A DNA stretch of 64,000 bases. Origin: an uncultured Ruegeria sp. (GTDB lineage Bacteria > Pseudomonadota > Alphaproteobacteria > Rhodobacterales > Rhodobacteraceae). The stretch spans positions 1 through 64,000 of the forward strand of contig NZ_CANMFF010000008.1 of NCBI RefSeq assembly GCF_947497005.1. The letters are read 5' to 3'. This document shows, one piece after another, positions 8,660 to 15,373 of the stretch (the stretch's first letter is position 1; each line of letters opens with the position of its first letter). Below the pieces are notes generated by a model. It ran no database searches. It was not told where the DNA came from and worked only from the letters and a program-made list of their open reading frames with translations. The position numbers and the translations under genes are program-made.

Positions 8660-9229
8660 ATGGCAACAGTAATTCTTCTGAATGGCGTTGGGAGCGTTGG
8701 TAAAGGCTCCATTGCAAAAGCACTTCAGAACATATCCACGCAAGCGTTTTTGCATGTTGAAATGGATGCATTCCTAGCGATGCTGCCAAGTCGGCTTGAG
8801 GGCCAGCCAGACGGGTTGAGCTTTGAAGAGAGTGTCGATGCAGGGAGGGTGACAACCTTTGCCAAAACCGGGCCCGTTGCTAAGCGTGCACTATCCGGAA
8901 TGCGCCGGTCAGTTGCCGCGATGGCAAGTGTCGGGAACAACCTGATCGTGGACGAAGTGTTATTTGGAAACACGGAGTCTGGGTCAGCGAGCGCAGTGTC
9001 TGAATATCGGACCTTACTGGAGCCATATGATTTTTACATGGTTGGAATTTTTGCACCGCTGGAAACCCTTGAGGAAAGGGAACGAAATCGCGGAGACCGA
9101 AAGATCGGGTTATCCAGATGGCAATTCGAGCGCGTCCATGAAGGTATGACTTATGATCTGTCTATCAACACCGCAAATACATCCCCGCAAGCATGCGCCG
9201 AATTGATAAAAGCAGGCTTAAGTTTGTGA
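8660..9229 (+). CDS. P-loop phosphotransferase, chloramphenicol phosphotransferase-like
   Basis: A 189-residue P-loop kinase-like protein. The Walker A motif GVGSVGKGS is at residues 9-17, followed by an acidic stretch in HVEMDAFLAMLPSR and VDEVLFG (Walker B-like). The E-R-E-R-N-R-G-D-R lid region lies at about 140-150 and DLSINTANTSPQACA near the end. This order is that of the CPT family, whose founding member phosphorylates chloramphenicol; many members have other, unknown small substrates. It lies 36 bp after a TetR gene. Resistance to a drug is possible but only inferred. Confidence 0.75.
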   Translation: MATVILLNGVGSVGKGSIAKALQNISTQAFLHVEMDAFLAMLPSRLEGQPDGLSFEESVDAGRVTTFAKTGPVAKRALSGMRRSVAAMASVGNNLIVDEVLFGNTESGSASAVSEYRTLLEPYDFYMVGIFAPLETLEERERNRGDRKIGLSRWQFERVHEGMTYDLSINTANTSPQACAELIKAGLSL

Positions 9230-9639
9230 TTTCCGCAGGTGTGCCTTTGGTCGCACTGAACACGTCAATACAACCATCTGTGCGTCTGATCATCTGCCCT
9301 ACGCTTGTCCACTCCAATATCTCTAAACGTGTGGTTGGAAATGACGAACGCACTTCGCGCCGTACCGAATGTCTCTAAATTGGCGCCAGGACGGAGACAC
9401 ATGTCCTGGAAGTTACCCTGATGAGCGTTGACAGCTTTACTCGAAATTTTGGACGGAACTGCCTTATTTTTCCGACGCAAACTTACACACTCATCAGCGA
9501 TAACATTTCGGGCCGTTACAGATCAGTGTTGCCTGAAGCTGACCAATCCTAAGGGCGCTTGCGCCAACAACCCTCACAACCATTTTGACCACCAAAAGCG
9601 CACGACGACACGTCGTGCCAAGACAAGAAAGAAGAAGAC
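9230..9639. other. Intergenic region with an 8-bp dyad
   Basis: About 410 bases without a supportable gene. Near its right end GCACGACG-ACA-CGTCGTGC (9600-9618) forms an inverted repeat with 8-bp arms and a 3-base gap, some 20 bases before the ATG of the beta-barrel gene, so it could be an operator or a stem in the 5' leader. The remaining short frames on both strands show no recognisable motif. Confidence 0.45.
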
Positions 9640-10179
9640 ATGAGAAACACATCAGTAATGATCGCATCGGTCGTAGCTGTAATGATCGCGCCCAGTATCG
9701 CGACGGCAGATGACGATTGGGCCGGGGTATACGCGGGCATTCATTTTGGCGCTGCCGACGGTGACCTTTCAAGTGGCTCAGCCAAGTTAAGTGACCATTC
9801 AGCCGTCTATGGGTTGCAACTCGGCTACAACTATAGCCTGGCAAACAACTGGATTGTCGGTAGCGAACTTAGTTATAGCGCCGCTGAATTTTCTGCATTT
9901 GGTCCCTCAAAAGACATGGACACGACGCGCTTGAAATTCAAAGCGGGTTACGGCGTGGGCGCAGCCATGTTTTATGGTGTTCTGGGCTACTCGAACATTG
10001 ATCTTGATGGCAAGAACGAAAGCGGTGTGACTTACGGCCTTGGTGTCGGCTACAAAGCCACAGAGAACCTCGTTCTTAACGCTGAACTTCTCCGGGACAG
10101 CTTTGATTTTGAGTCATCGGGTGCGAACGTGGATGTAGATGTAACCACGCTCCTTCTCGGTGTGTCTTATCAATTCTAA
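9640..10179 (+). CDS. Outer-membrane beta-barrel protein, opacity/Omp25-like (paralogue 2)
   Basis: A 179-residue protein with a signal peptide (to about IATA), a mature start DDDWAGVYAGIHFG, a strand-turn pattern with GLQLGYNYSLANNWIVGSEL, and a C-terminal Phe (LLGVSYQF). It is an eight-stranded outer-membrane barrel by pattern. It shares TTRLKFKAGY, FYGVLGYSNID and LNAELLRDSFDF with the gene at 6399. GAAGAAG just before the ATG is its ribosome-binding site. The two copies lie 2.7 kb apart in opposite orientation, which suggests an old duplication. Confidence 0.8.
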   Translation: MRNTSVMIASVVAVMIAPSIATADDDWAGVYAGIHFGAADGDLSSGSAKLSDHSAVYGLQLGYNYSLANNWIVGSELSYSAAEFSAFGPSKDMDTTRLKFKAGYGVGAAMFYGVLGYSNIDLDGKNESGVTYGLGVGYKATENLVLNAELLRDSFDFESSGANVDVDVTTLLLGVSYQF

Positions 10180-10320
10180 CCTTGATCCCGTTAGGGTCTT
10201 CGAGACCGATATCAATTTAGATGTGGGCGCCTGCAATGGAGATCGTTTCGTTGCAGGCATCCCCTCTAGCCGGCCACCGGCAATGCAAGTGCGATACTCG
10301 CGGCCAGAAGGAATTTCGCT

Positions 10321-10476
10321 GTGGAACCAAGTTCGATTATTCTATTTCCCGGACTCATTGCCAGTACTTGCATCTTAGGTGGAGCAATTTACTCCGGCCT
10401 TGCGCGCATCGCCGATGCTCTCAATAGCAAGAACCCGAAGCGGATCAAAAATGTCGAAGACGGGAATGCTCAATAG
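10321..10476 (+). CDS. Small single-span membrane protein (51 aa)
   Basis: A short frame starting with GTG at 10321 and ending with TAG at 10474-10476. GAAGGAA (10307-10313) lies at ideal distance before it. The product begins with an apolar segment (SSIILFPGLIASTCILGGAIYSGL) long enough to cross a membrane once, then a basic, polar tail (NSKNPKRIKNVEDGNAQ). The ribosome-binding site and positive-inside tail make this a plausible real gene, although I know no family for it. Confidence 0.45.
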   Translation: MEPSSIILFPGLIASTCILGGAIYSGLARIADALNSKNPKRIKNVEDGNAQ

Positions 10477-10567
10477 CTGGGTTGGTTGAATTCAAACATT
10501 ATCCTTCCCGTAAGAGCGGTGATCGCCGAACAGAGCGATGTAGCCATATCGCAAACTACCAAACACG

Positions 10568-11039
10568 CTAGTTCGATCCTAAAAAGTGCACTGCCGTCTC
10601 AATCAAAGCGTCTGTGCCTACGACTATGCCGTCAGCATCAAATTCAACAAAAATACCGGGTCGGATTCCGATATCCTCAAACGCCTCACCTTGAGCGGAT
10701 ATATATTCCTGGTAGGACAGTCCAAGCAACCAACCGTTCGGCAGCGTAAACTCCAGCACATCGGACAATCCGCCAGACGATCTTGTCCCCATGATCGTGG
10801 TTTCCGGACGCTCACGCATGATCAGAGTGAATATCTCAGCTGCACTTCCGGTCATTTCGCTGTCAAAACAACAATTGGTTGCGCGAGATTGGGGCCTTGA
10901 GCCGGGTGAACTGTGACCAGAAATGGTTCGGAAAACCCTTCCTGTTGCCACGATCATTTACTAAATGCGGATACCGGGGTTTGCAGGAAATACTCTGCAA
11001 TCGCCACCGCTACGCTGTCTGAACCACCAGGGTTAAACG
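10568..11039 (-). pseudogene. Remnant of an S41-family (C-terminal processing/tricorn-like) peptidase
   Basis: The minus strand encodes the catalytic end of an S41 peptidase. It starts with FNPGGSDSVAVAIAEYF and goes to SAFSK, where a TGA (10954-10956) replaces what was probably CGA, then SWQQEGFSEPF, VTVHPAQGPNL and PIVVLT. A frameshift near 10860 moves the reading to SEMTGSAAEIFTLIMRERP, whose S in TGSAAE is the family's nucleophile position, and on to the intact end LIETAVHFLGSN. The N-terminal PDZ-like part is absent; homology stops about 13 bp before the ATPase gene. One nonsense codon, one frameshift and 5' loss show decay. Confidence 0.75.
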
Positions 11040-11052
11040 CTGGAAAGAGGTC

Positions 11053-12012
11053 ATGGGCCTCATCTCAGAACGTCATGTTGCAGATATGAGCATGGAAGCT
11101 TCTCGCGCAGAGGGTGAGAAGACTACTGCTGCACGGTATCTTCTGGACAAGGTGGACTTTGAGTACCTGCCGCGCACCCTCCGAAACGAAATGCCGGAGC
11201 ATATTAAGCAACTCACAACCTGGAGCAATCAGTTCGCCCGACTGCCCTCACTTGATGAGTTGAACGAGCTTCGTGCAGTTTCCCAAAGGTTCCCTCATTG
11301 CAACTTCGTCTTCGAGGGGATGGCCCATGATATCGAGTACCGGTGGAGCATCGGATCTGACATTCTTCATATCCAACCCACCCTACTGGTTGGCGAGCCC
11401 GGCGTCGGCAAAACAGCCTTTGCAATGGCAGCCTGTAAAGCTCTCGACCTTTACGTGCAGAGCGCAAATGTCGGTGGAAAATTGGAGAACCATCTGTTCG
11501 GTCTCTCCGTCGGATGGAGTTCTGCGCATGCGGGGATCGTCACGGAGGCTGTCGCAACGGCACGCGTCCTTAACCCAATGATCATCCTCGACGAAATCGA
11601 CAAGACGCACGCGAGCCGCAACGGAGATATCACCGGCGAACTTCTTGCGTTGCTCGAGCCCTCTGAGGCCAGACGATATCGAGAGAAGTACTTAGCTGCT
11701 GATGTGGATGCCTCACATGTGAGCTGGATTTTGACGGCAAATGATTTGAGTGGCGTACCCGCCCCTCTTCTCAGCCGTTGCACAATCTATGAAGTCTCGC
11801 CTCCGACACCGGAGCAACTGCCTGCGATCATTCAAAGTCTGGTGAGTGAATTCGCCGATGAGTTTGGGTTAAGGCCCGAGTTCTTTCGGCTGGATCTGGG
11901 CGATGTTGAAGCTTTGGTGGGCACATACCAGCGGCACAAATCAGTGCGGGTTTTGAGACGGCTGGTGCGCGGCCTTCTGCATCAGAAAACCAAAAACCAC
12001 GCATGGAACTAG
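11053..12012 (+). CDS. Stand-alone Lon-type AAA+ ATPase
   Basis: A 319-residue AAA+ ATPase. Walker A is GEPGVGKT (114-121), Walker B IILDEID (177-183), sensor 1 WILTAND with N230, and the arginine finger LLSRC with R242. The E-I-D-K-T and VGW/VTEA segments resemble the ATPase part of Lon, but there is no Lon N-terminal domain and no serine-lysine protease domain. About 105 residues precede the P-loop. Such truncated AAA+ proteins work as remodelling motors with separate partners; the three small ORFs that follow are candidates. GAAAGAGG lies very close to the ATG at 11053, so ATG 11086 is an alternative start. Confidence 0.8.
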   Translation: MGLISERHVADMSMEASRAEGEKTTAARYLLDKVDFEYLPRTLRNEMPEHIKQLTTWSNQFARLPSLDELNELRAVSQRFPHCNFVFEGMAHDIEYRWSIGSDILHIQPTLLVGEPGVGKTAFAMAACKALDLYVQSANVGGKLENHLFGLSVGWSSAHAGIVTEAVATARVLNPMIILDEIDKTHASRNGDITGELLALLEPSEARRYREKYLAADVDASHVSWILTANDLSGVPAPLLSRCTIYEVSPPTPEQLPAIIQSLVSEFADEFGLRPEFFRLDLGDVEALVGTYQRHKSVRVLRRLVRGLLHQKTKNHAWN

Positions 12013-12066
12013 TGCGGGCCCGCGAAGGCCCAAGCGTGCGGACACACCAAAATAGGAAAGACGAAA

Positions 12067-12360
12067 ATGCTAAGAGTTGTTGTTTATGTAAATCGTACCC
12101 CAATCGCAGAAGCTCGGGCAGGAAACATGTCCGGGCTTGCGGATATTTCTGACTTCAAGGTCCGAGTATTCGAAGATGAAGCCCCACATCTCGACATCCC
12201 GGCTCAGGATGTCACCGGGTGGATTAAGAGTCACACACGCCGCAGCAGCGTTTGGTATCTGGTTCGAAAAATCGCCGAGTTGGCTGTACGGGAGATTGAA
12301 GCAACGTCTGACATTGAGCAGGACGTGTCGCCAAATGACACCCAGAAAAACGAGCAATGA
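12067..12360 (+). CDS. Small protein of unknown function in the AAA+ cluster
   Basis: A 97-residue soluble protein that starts 54 bp after the ATPase gene; AGGAAAG precedes the ATG. The N-terminal half looks like a small beta-rich fold (LRVVVYVNRTPIAEARAGN, then KVRVFEDEAPHLDIPA), the second half is helical (WYLVRKIAELAVREIEA) and the tail is polar. I do not recognise a family. Position and strand indicate cotranscription with the ATPase, so it may be an adaptor or substrate. Its last 26 bases overlap the next ORF. Confidence 0.65.
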   Translation: MLRVVVYVNRTPIAEARAGNMSGLADISDFKVRVFEDEAPHLDIPAQDVTGWIKSHTRRSSVWYLVRKIAELAVREIEATSDIEQDVSPNDTQKNEQ

Positions 12361-12514
12361 AGAGTACCGGAGCCGGTCTCCCGTCCTTCTGCACCATCGC
12401 AAACTACTCGCGCTGGAAGACGAGCTTGTTTGCAGAATTAGAGCCTCTCCTGAAGAAGCGCTCGCACGCCCGAGAACTGGCTTTCTGAGGGCGATGAAGT
12501 ATTATGCAAGGTGA
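12335..12514 (+). CDS. Small basic protein overlapping its neighbours (59 aa)
   Basis: A 59-codon frame beginning inside the end of the previous gene (26-bp overlap, different frame). The product is basic and helical (HHRKLLALEDELVCRIRASPEEALARPRTG). Overlap with the upstream gene fits translational coupling, and GAGCAGGACG lies upstream of the ATG. No homologue is recognised, and the small size leaves doubt that it is expressed. Confidence 0.4.
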   Translation: MTPRKTSNEEYRSRSPVLLHHRKLLALEDELVCRIRASPEEALARPRTGFLRAMKYYAR

Positions 12515-12554
12515 GCCAATTGCCCGAAAGCGTCAGATACAGAGGGGAATGGGA

Positions 12555-12731
12555 ATGTCGGAAGAAGGTCCCAATGAGACTACCGAAGAATTCGAGAAAC
12601 GCTGCGAGGTAGACGCCATCACGGTGGCCTTTCTCCTACTCAAAGCAGCTCAATTCGCCTCAGAGGATGGGTTAACGCGGAAAAGCATGAGCGCTGATGA
12701 GTGGAGCAAACTCGCCCCAAAGCAGCTCTAG
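12555..12731 (+). CDS. Small acidic protein at the end of the AAA+ cluster (58 aa)
   Basis: A 58-residue acidic protein. AGAGGGGA at 12541-12548 gives the best spacing to the ATG at 12555 (another ATG lies at 12549); a longer frame back to 12504 has no such site. It has one hydrophobic helix-like stretch, DAITVAFLLLKAAQFAS, in otherwise polar sequence. No family is recognised. It closes a run of four same-strand genes starting at the ATPase; a clean gap follows. Confidence 0.5.
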   Translation: MSEEGPNETTEEFEKRCEVDAITVAFLLLKAAQFASEDGLTRKSMSADEWSKLAPKQL

Positions 12732-12908
12732 CAAGGGTCAGTGCCACCGTTTTCTGAAATGTGCGCTATAGGCCGCTACCAGCCCGAACCGGACGTTCGC
12801 TACCAAGCTTTGCAGGTTCCGAGATGCGCAACAAATCGGTCCTTAACAGACTGGCACGAGTTTAAAGCTAGGGCCGTTTGCGGACATTCTATCTGCCCGC
12901 AAACTCAA

Positions 12909-13325
12909 CTAGTACTCTTCGGCTATATAGGCACCGTCTTTCGAAAGTTTGGAATTCATGAAGTCCTCTTTCATCATGTGAGCTTTCATGGCCGGTAGGC
13001 CAATGGCTTTCAAGCCGATGATTGCTGCGTAGATCAAAGTCGCTGAGGCAAGGGCATCCAAGAACCACCCGATAGGTGTCGCAGCAACACCAAGTTGCTC
13101 TGGCAGCGTTGCAAGTGCCGGTATCGTCCAAAACCCGGTCAAGCCATGTAGAACCAGCGCGATCCAAAACCCGGCACAGTACGGGCAATGCCATTGTTCA
13201 TAGAGTGAACTTAGCGGCCGGGGCAGCGCCGCAATGAAGCGGTTGAACCACGTTCCCCATTCAGGGAGTTTCTCCCAGATCAAGATGTGGATGGCCGTCG
13301 CCATTAGGACTAGTTCGAACGTCAT
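12909..13325 (-). CDS. Membrane protein of unknown function (CPYC motif), DUF1360-like
   Basis: A 138-residue membrane protein with about three hydrophobic segments (residues 1-18, 50-75 and 88-110). EQWHCPYCAGFWIAL carries a CPYC pair like the CxxC of small DUF1360-type membrane proteins. The start ATG at 13325 lies just downstream of a dyad site shared with the MarR gene upstream on the same strand. The role is unknown; the C-pair might be redox-active or bind metal. Confidence 0.6.
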   Translation of the reverse strand: MTFELVLMATAIHILIWEKLPEWGTWFNRFIAALPRPLSSLYEQWHCPYCAGFWIALVLHGLTGFWTIPALATLPEQLGVAATPIGWFLDALASATLIYAAIIGLKAIGLPAMKAHMMKEDFMNSKLSKDGAYIAEEY

Positions 13326-13345
13326 ATTTCAGTTTCCTTATTATG

Positions 13346-13363
13346 TTAGTCAGTCTGACTTAC
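13346..13363. promoter_or_regulatory. MarR-type operator before the membrane-protein gene
   Basis: AGTCAGTCTGACT (13348-13360) is a perfect 13-bp dyad around a central T. The same AGTCAGTC sequence recurs in front of the MarR gene. It lies about 20 bases before the ATG at 13325. Confidence 0.6.
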
Positions 13364-13383
13364 TTTAAGCTGCAAAACGCTTG

Positions 13384-13815
13384 TCAGACCGGTTTCCAAT
13401 GCTGCCCTACTGCGATTTCAATCGCTCTGACGTCATCTTCGGACAGTTCCTCAAGCAGCGCCTTCGCTGCTGCTTCATAGATCTGCTCGCCAGAAGACAG
13501 TAGGTTTTGACCTTGTTCAGTTAGCATTATGTGTTGAGCGCGGGCGTCGTACTGACAAGGGAAACGCACGACTAACCCACGCTCCTCAAGCTTCAAGACC
13601 ATCGCACTGGCTGATGCTTTTCGAACACCCATATCATCGACAACATCTTGAAGATGTTGCCCATGATCATCTTTGCCCGTTTTTTTGGCTTCCTGATCCT
13701 TTATCGCGCGAAGATACTCGTATTCGCTGTGGGTCATCCCCAGATGCCCGCCTGCTTTCGCCCACTGTCTGTGGCCTTGTCTGTGCGCCAGTTCGATCAG
13801 CCTTGCCAACTTCAT
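13384..13815 (-). CDS. MarR family transcriptional regulator
   Basis: A 143-residue winged-helix regulator. The helix-turn-helix runs over DVVDDMGVRKASASAMVLKLEERGLV, and the wing over YDARAQHIMLTEQG, the usual MarR DxRxxxxxLT pattern. It is upstream of the CPYC membrane-protein gene on the same strand. Related AGTCAGTC dyads lie before both genes, so it probably represses itself and its neighbour. No ligand can be inferred; an oxidant or phenolic compound would be typical. Confidence 0.8.
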   Translation of the reverse strand: MKLARLIELAHRQGHRQWAKAGGHLGMTHSEYEYLRAIKDQEAKKTGKDDHGQHLQDVVDDMGVRKASASAMVLKLEERGLVVRFPCQYDARAQHIMLTEQGQNLLSSGEQIYEAAAKALLEELSEDDVRAIEIAVGQHWKPV

Positions 13816-13828
13816 GCTACCATCCTAT

Positions 13829-13849
13829 TTAGTCAGTCACTCTAACTAA
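13829..13849. promoter_or_regulatory. MarR-type operator before the marR gene
   Basis: TTAGT-CAGTCACTCTA-ACTAA forms an imperfect dyad about 14 bases before the ATG at 13815. It starts with the same TTAGTCAGTC block as the site at 13346, so both may be bound by the same MarR protein. Confidence 0.55.
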
Positions 13850-13915
13850 CCTGTATGCGCGCGAAGTCAATAGTGCTTCCGCAACTTTGCAAGTAATCAA
13901 ATCGAGGTAGACCCT

Positions 13916-14968
13916 TTGGAACAGACAAGGAAATTTGAGACCACGCGCTTGCGAGTTCAAAGCTGGTCAGAGACAGTGAGCAATGGTGAACAACGACGCC
14001 AATTGACTGATAAACTTAAGAACGTTCTAACACCTGCTGTTTTGCAACATCTGCCTGAACCGTTGCAGATTCATGATACCGGTTCCTCGATAAAGGACTG
14101 GATAAACGAACGGGCTGCCGAGAGCGAGGTATTGACGGTTCGAGATCGAGCTGATGATAGCCTTTTGGGTCTTCTGATCTTAGCTGAATTTTTAGAACCC
14201 GAAACGCTTAAGACAGTTCATCTGGGGTATCTTTTTTGCGAACGCGCCTGGGGGAAAGGCTATGCGACCGAACTGATTTCGGGTCTCATCACATGGTACA
14301 GGGCCGACGGCCAATCGGTGCAGCTTTATGGCGGTGTTGAAACGGGCAACCCAGCTTCTGCCAGAGTATTGAAAAAAAATGGATTTGAGCTGGAAGAAGG
14401 GTTGTCAAATTCAACAACAGAGATGTTGGGCCTGTATATACCGTACAACTTCGACAAGCTTTATCGGTCAACGCGCAATGCACTTGGAGAACCCACTCAA
14501 GTCTTTGTCGACTTTTTCAAACAATACTCTGGCAAACCACTGCGCGTGTTGGACATTGGCTGCGGTCAAGGCCGTGACGCGTTGTTCATTGCCCGATTGG
14601 GTCACAGCGTTGTAGGTGTTGACATCTCTCCCAATGGCATTCGTGATTTGCTTGAAGCAGCACGTCACGAGAATTTAAGTGTTGAGGGCATCGTCGAAGA
14701 CATAAGGATCTTTGTTCCCGAAGATAAGTTCGACGTATTGCTCATAGATCGCACCTTGCACATGTTGTTGGAAAAAGATCGGCTGGAGGTGCTTAACCGA
14801 TTGATCGGTAGCGTGTCCGATGAAGGTTGGGTCCTGATCTCGGACGAGCCATCGAATATGCAGGGATTCAAAGACGTTTTTGCTTCAAGCAACGTTGTTT
14901 GGGAAATAGTGATTGATAAACCTGAAACCCTGTTTGTTCGACGGCCTATTCAAAAAGAAAGATCCTGA
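13916..14968 (+). CDS. GNAT acetyltransferase-methyltransferase fusion protein
   Basis: A 350-residue two-domain protein. Residues about 5-175 are a GNAT N-acetyltransferase with LGYLFCERAWGKGYATELISG (the acetyl-CoA loop, 103-123) and the end motif NPASARVLKKNGFELEEG. Residues about 180-345 are a class I SAM-dependent methyltransferase: motif I VLDIGCGQGRDA (211-222) with D235 in VGVDIS, then FDVLLIDRTLHML and VLISDEP. The order resembles GNAT joined to a TehB-like methyltransferase. The start is TTG at 13916, with GAGGTAG seven bases before. Both domains look intact. Natural substrate unknown; antibiotic or amine modification is possible. Confidence 0.8.
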   Translation: MEQTRKFETTRLRVQSWSETVSNGEQRRQLTDKLKNVLTPAVLQHLPEPLQIHDTGSSIKDWINERAAESEVLTVRDRADDSLLGLLILAEFLEPETLKTVHLGYLFCERAWGKGYATELISGLITWYRADGQSVQLYGGVETGNPASARVLKKNGFELEEGLSNSTTEMLGLYIPYNFDKLYRSTRNALGEPTQVFVDFFKQYSGKPLRVLDIGCGQGRDALFIARLGHSVVGVDISPNGIRDLLEAARHENLSVEGIVEDIRIFVPEDKFDVLLIDRTLHMLLEKDRLEVLNRLIGSVSDEGWVLISDEPSNMQGFKDVFASSNVVWEIVIDKPETLFVRRPIQKERS

Positions 14969-15373
14969 TGACTTCCTTTTCAATGAGGTTGACGTCCGTT
15001 GCCATGCCGCAAAAAGGCTAAGAAGAGTCAAAGTTGTCTTTCTCAGCAATCAGTTCGGTTGGCTGGTGGCAGCCCGAAGCAGACTTTCAAATCGAGGCTT
15101 TGCAATTCCACCTTTGCGGATATACCGGCCTAATGCGGATGCAGCGTAGATTATGACTTCGGCGGGCGCCCCGGACGTACAAGCAATACGACAACAATAC
15201 GCAAATCCCCGAACAGGACTCTCGCAGTATGTCTAAGCGCCCAAATCCAATCCGACCGACTGCCGCGCCGGTGAACGCAAAACTATGGTTTGTGTAGACA
15301 ACTTTGCAAATGTTTATTTTTAAATCACACCTGTTGCCCCCTCCGCGGGAGGACGGTCAGCTGGCACTTAGTG
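14969..15373. other. Intergenic region with one mini-ORF
   Basis: About 400 bases between the fusion gene (plus) and the solute-binding protein gene (minus). The only notable frame is 15229-15297 (plus, 22 residues, SKRPNPIRPTAAPVNAKLWF), preceded by CAGGA. It may be a leader or chance frame. No terminator or repeat stands out. Confidence 0.4.

Noticed and set aside
12067..12731. Toxin-antitoxin pair
   Set aside because: Small size and overlap suggest one, but neither protein resembles a known toxin or antitoxin and they are led by an ATPase, so I describe them as a cluster only.
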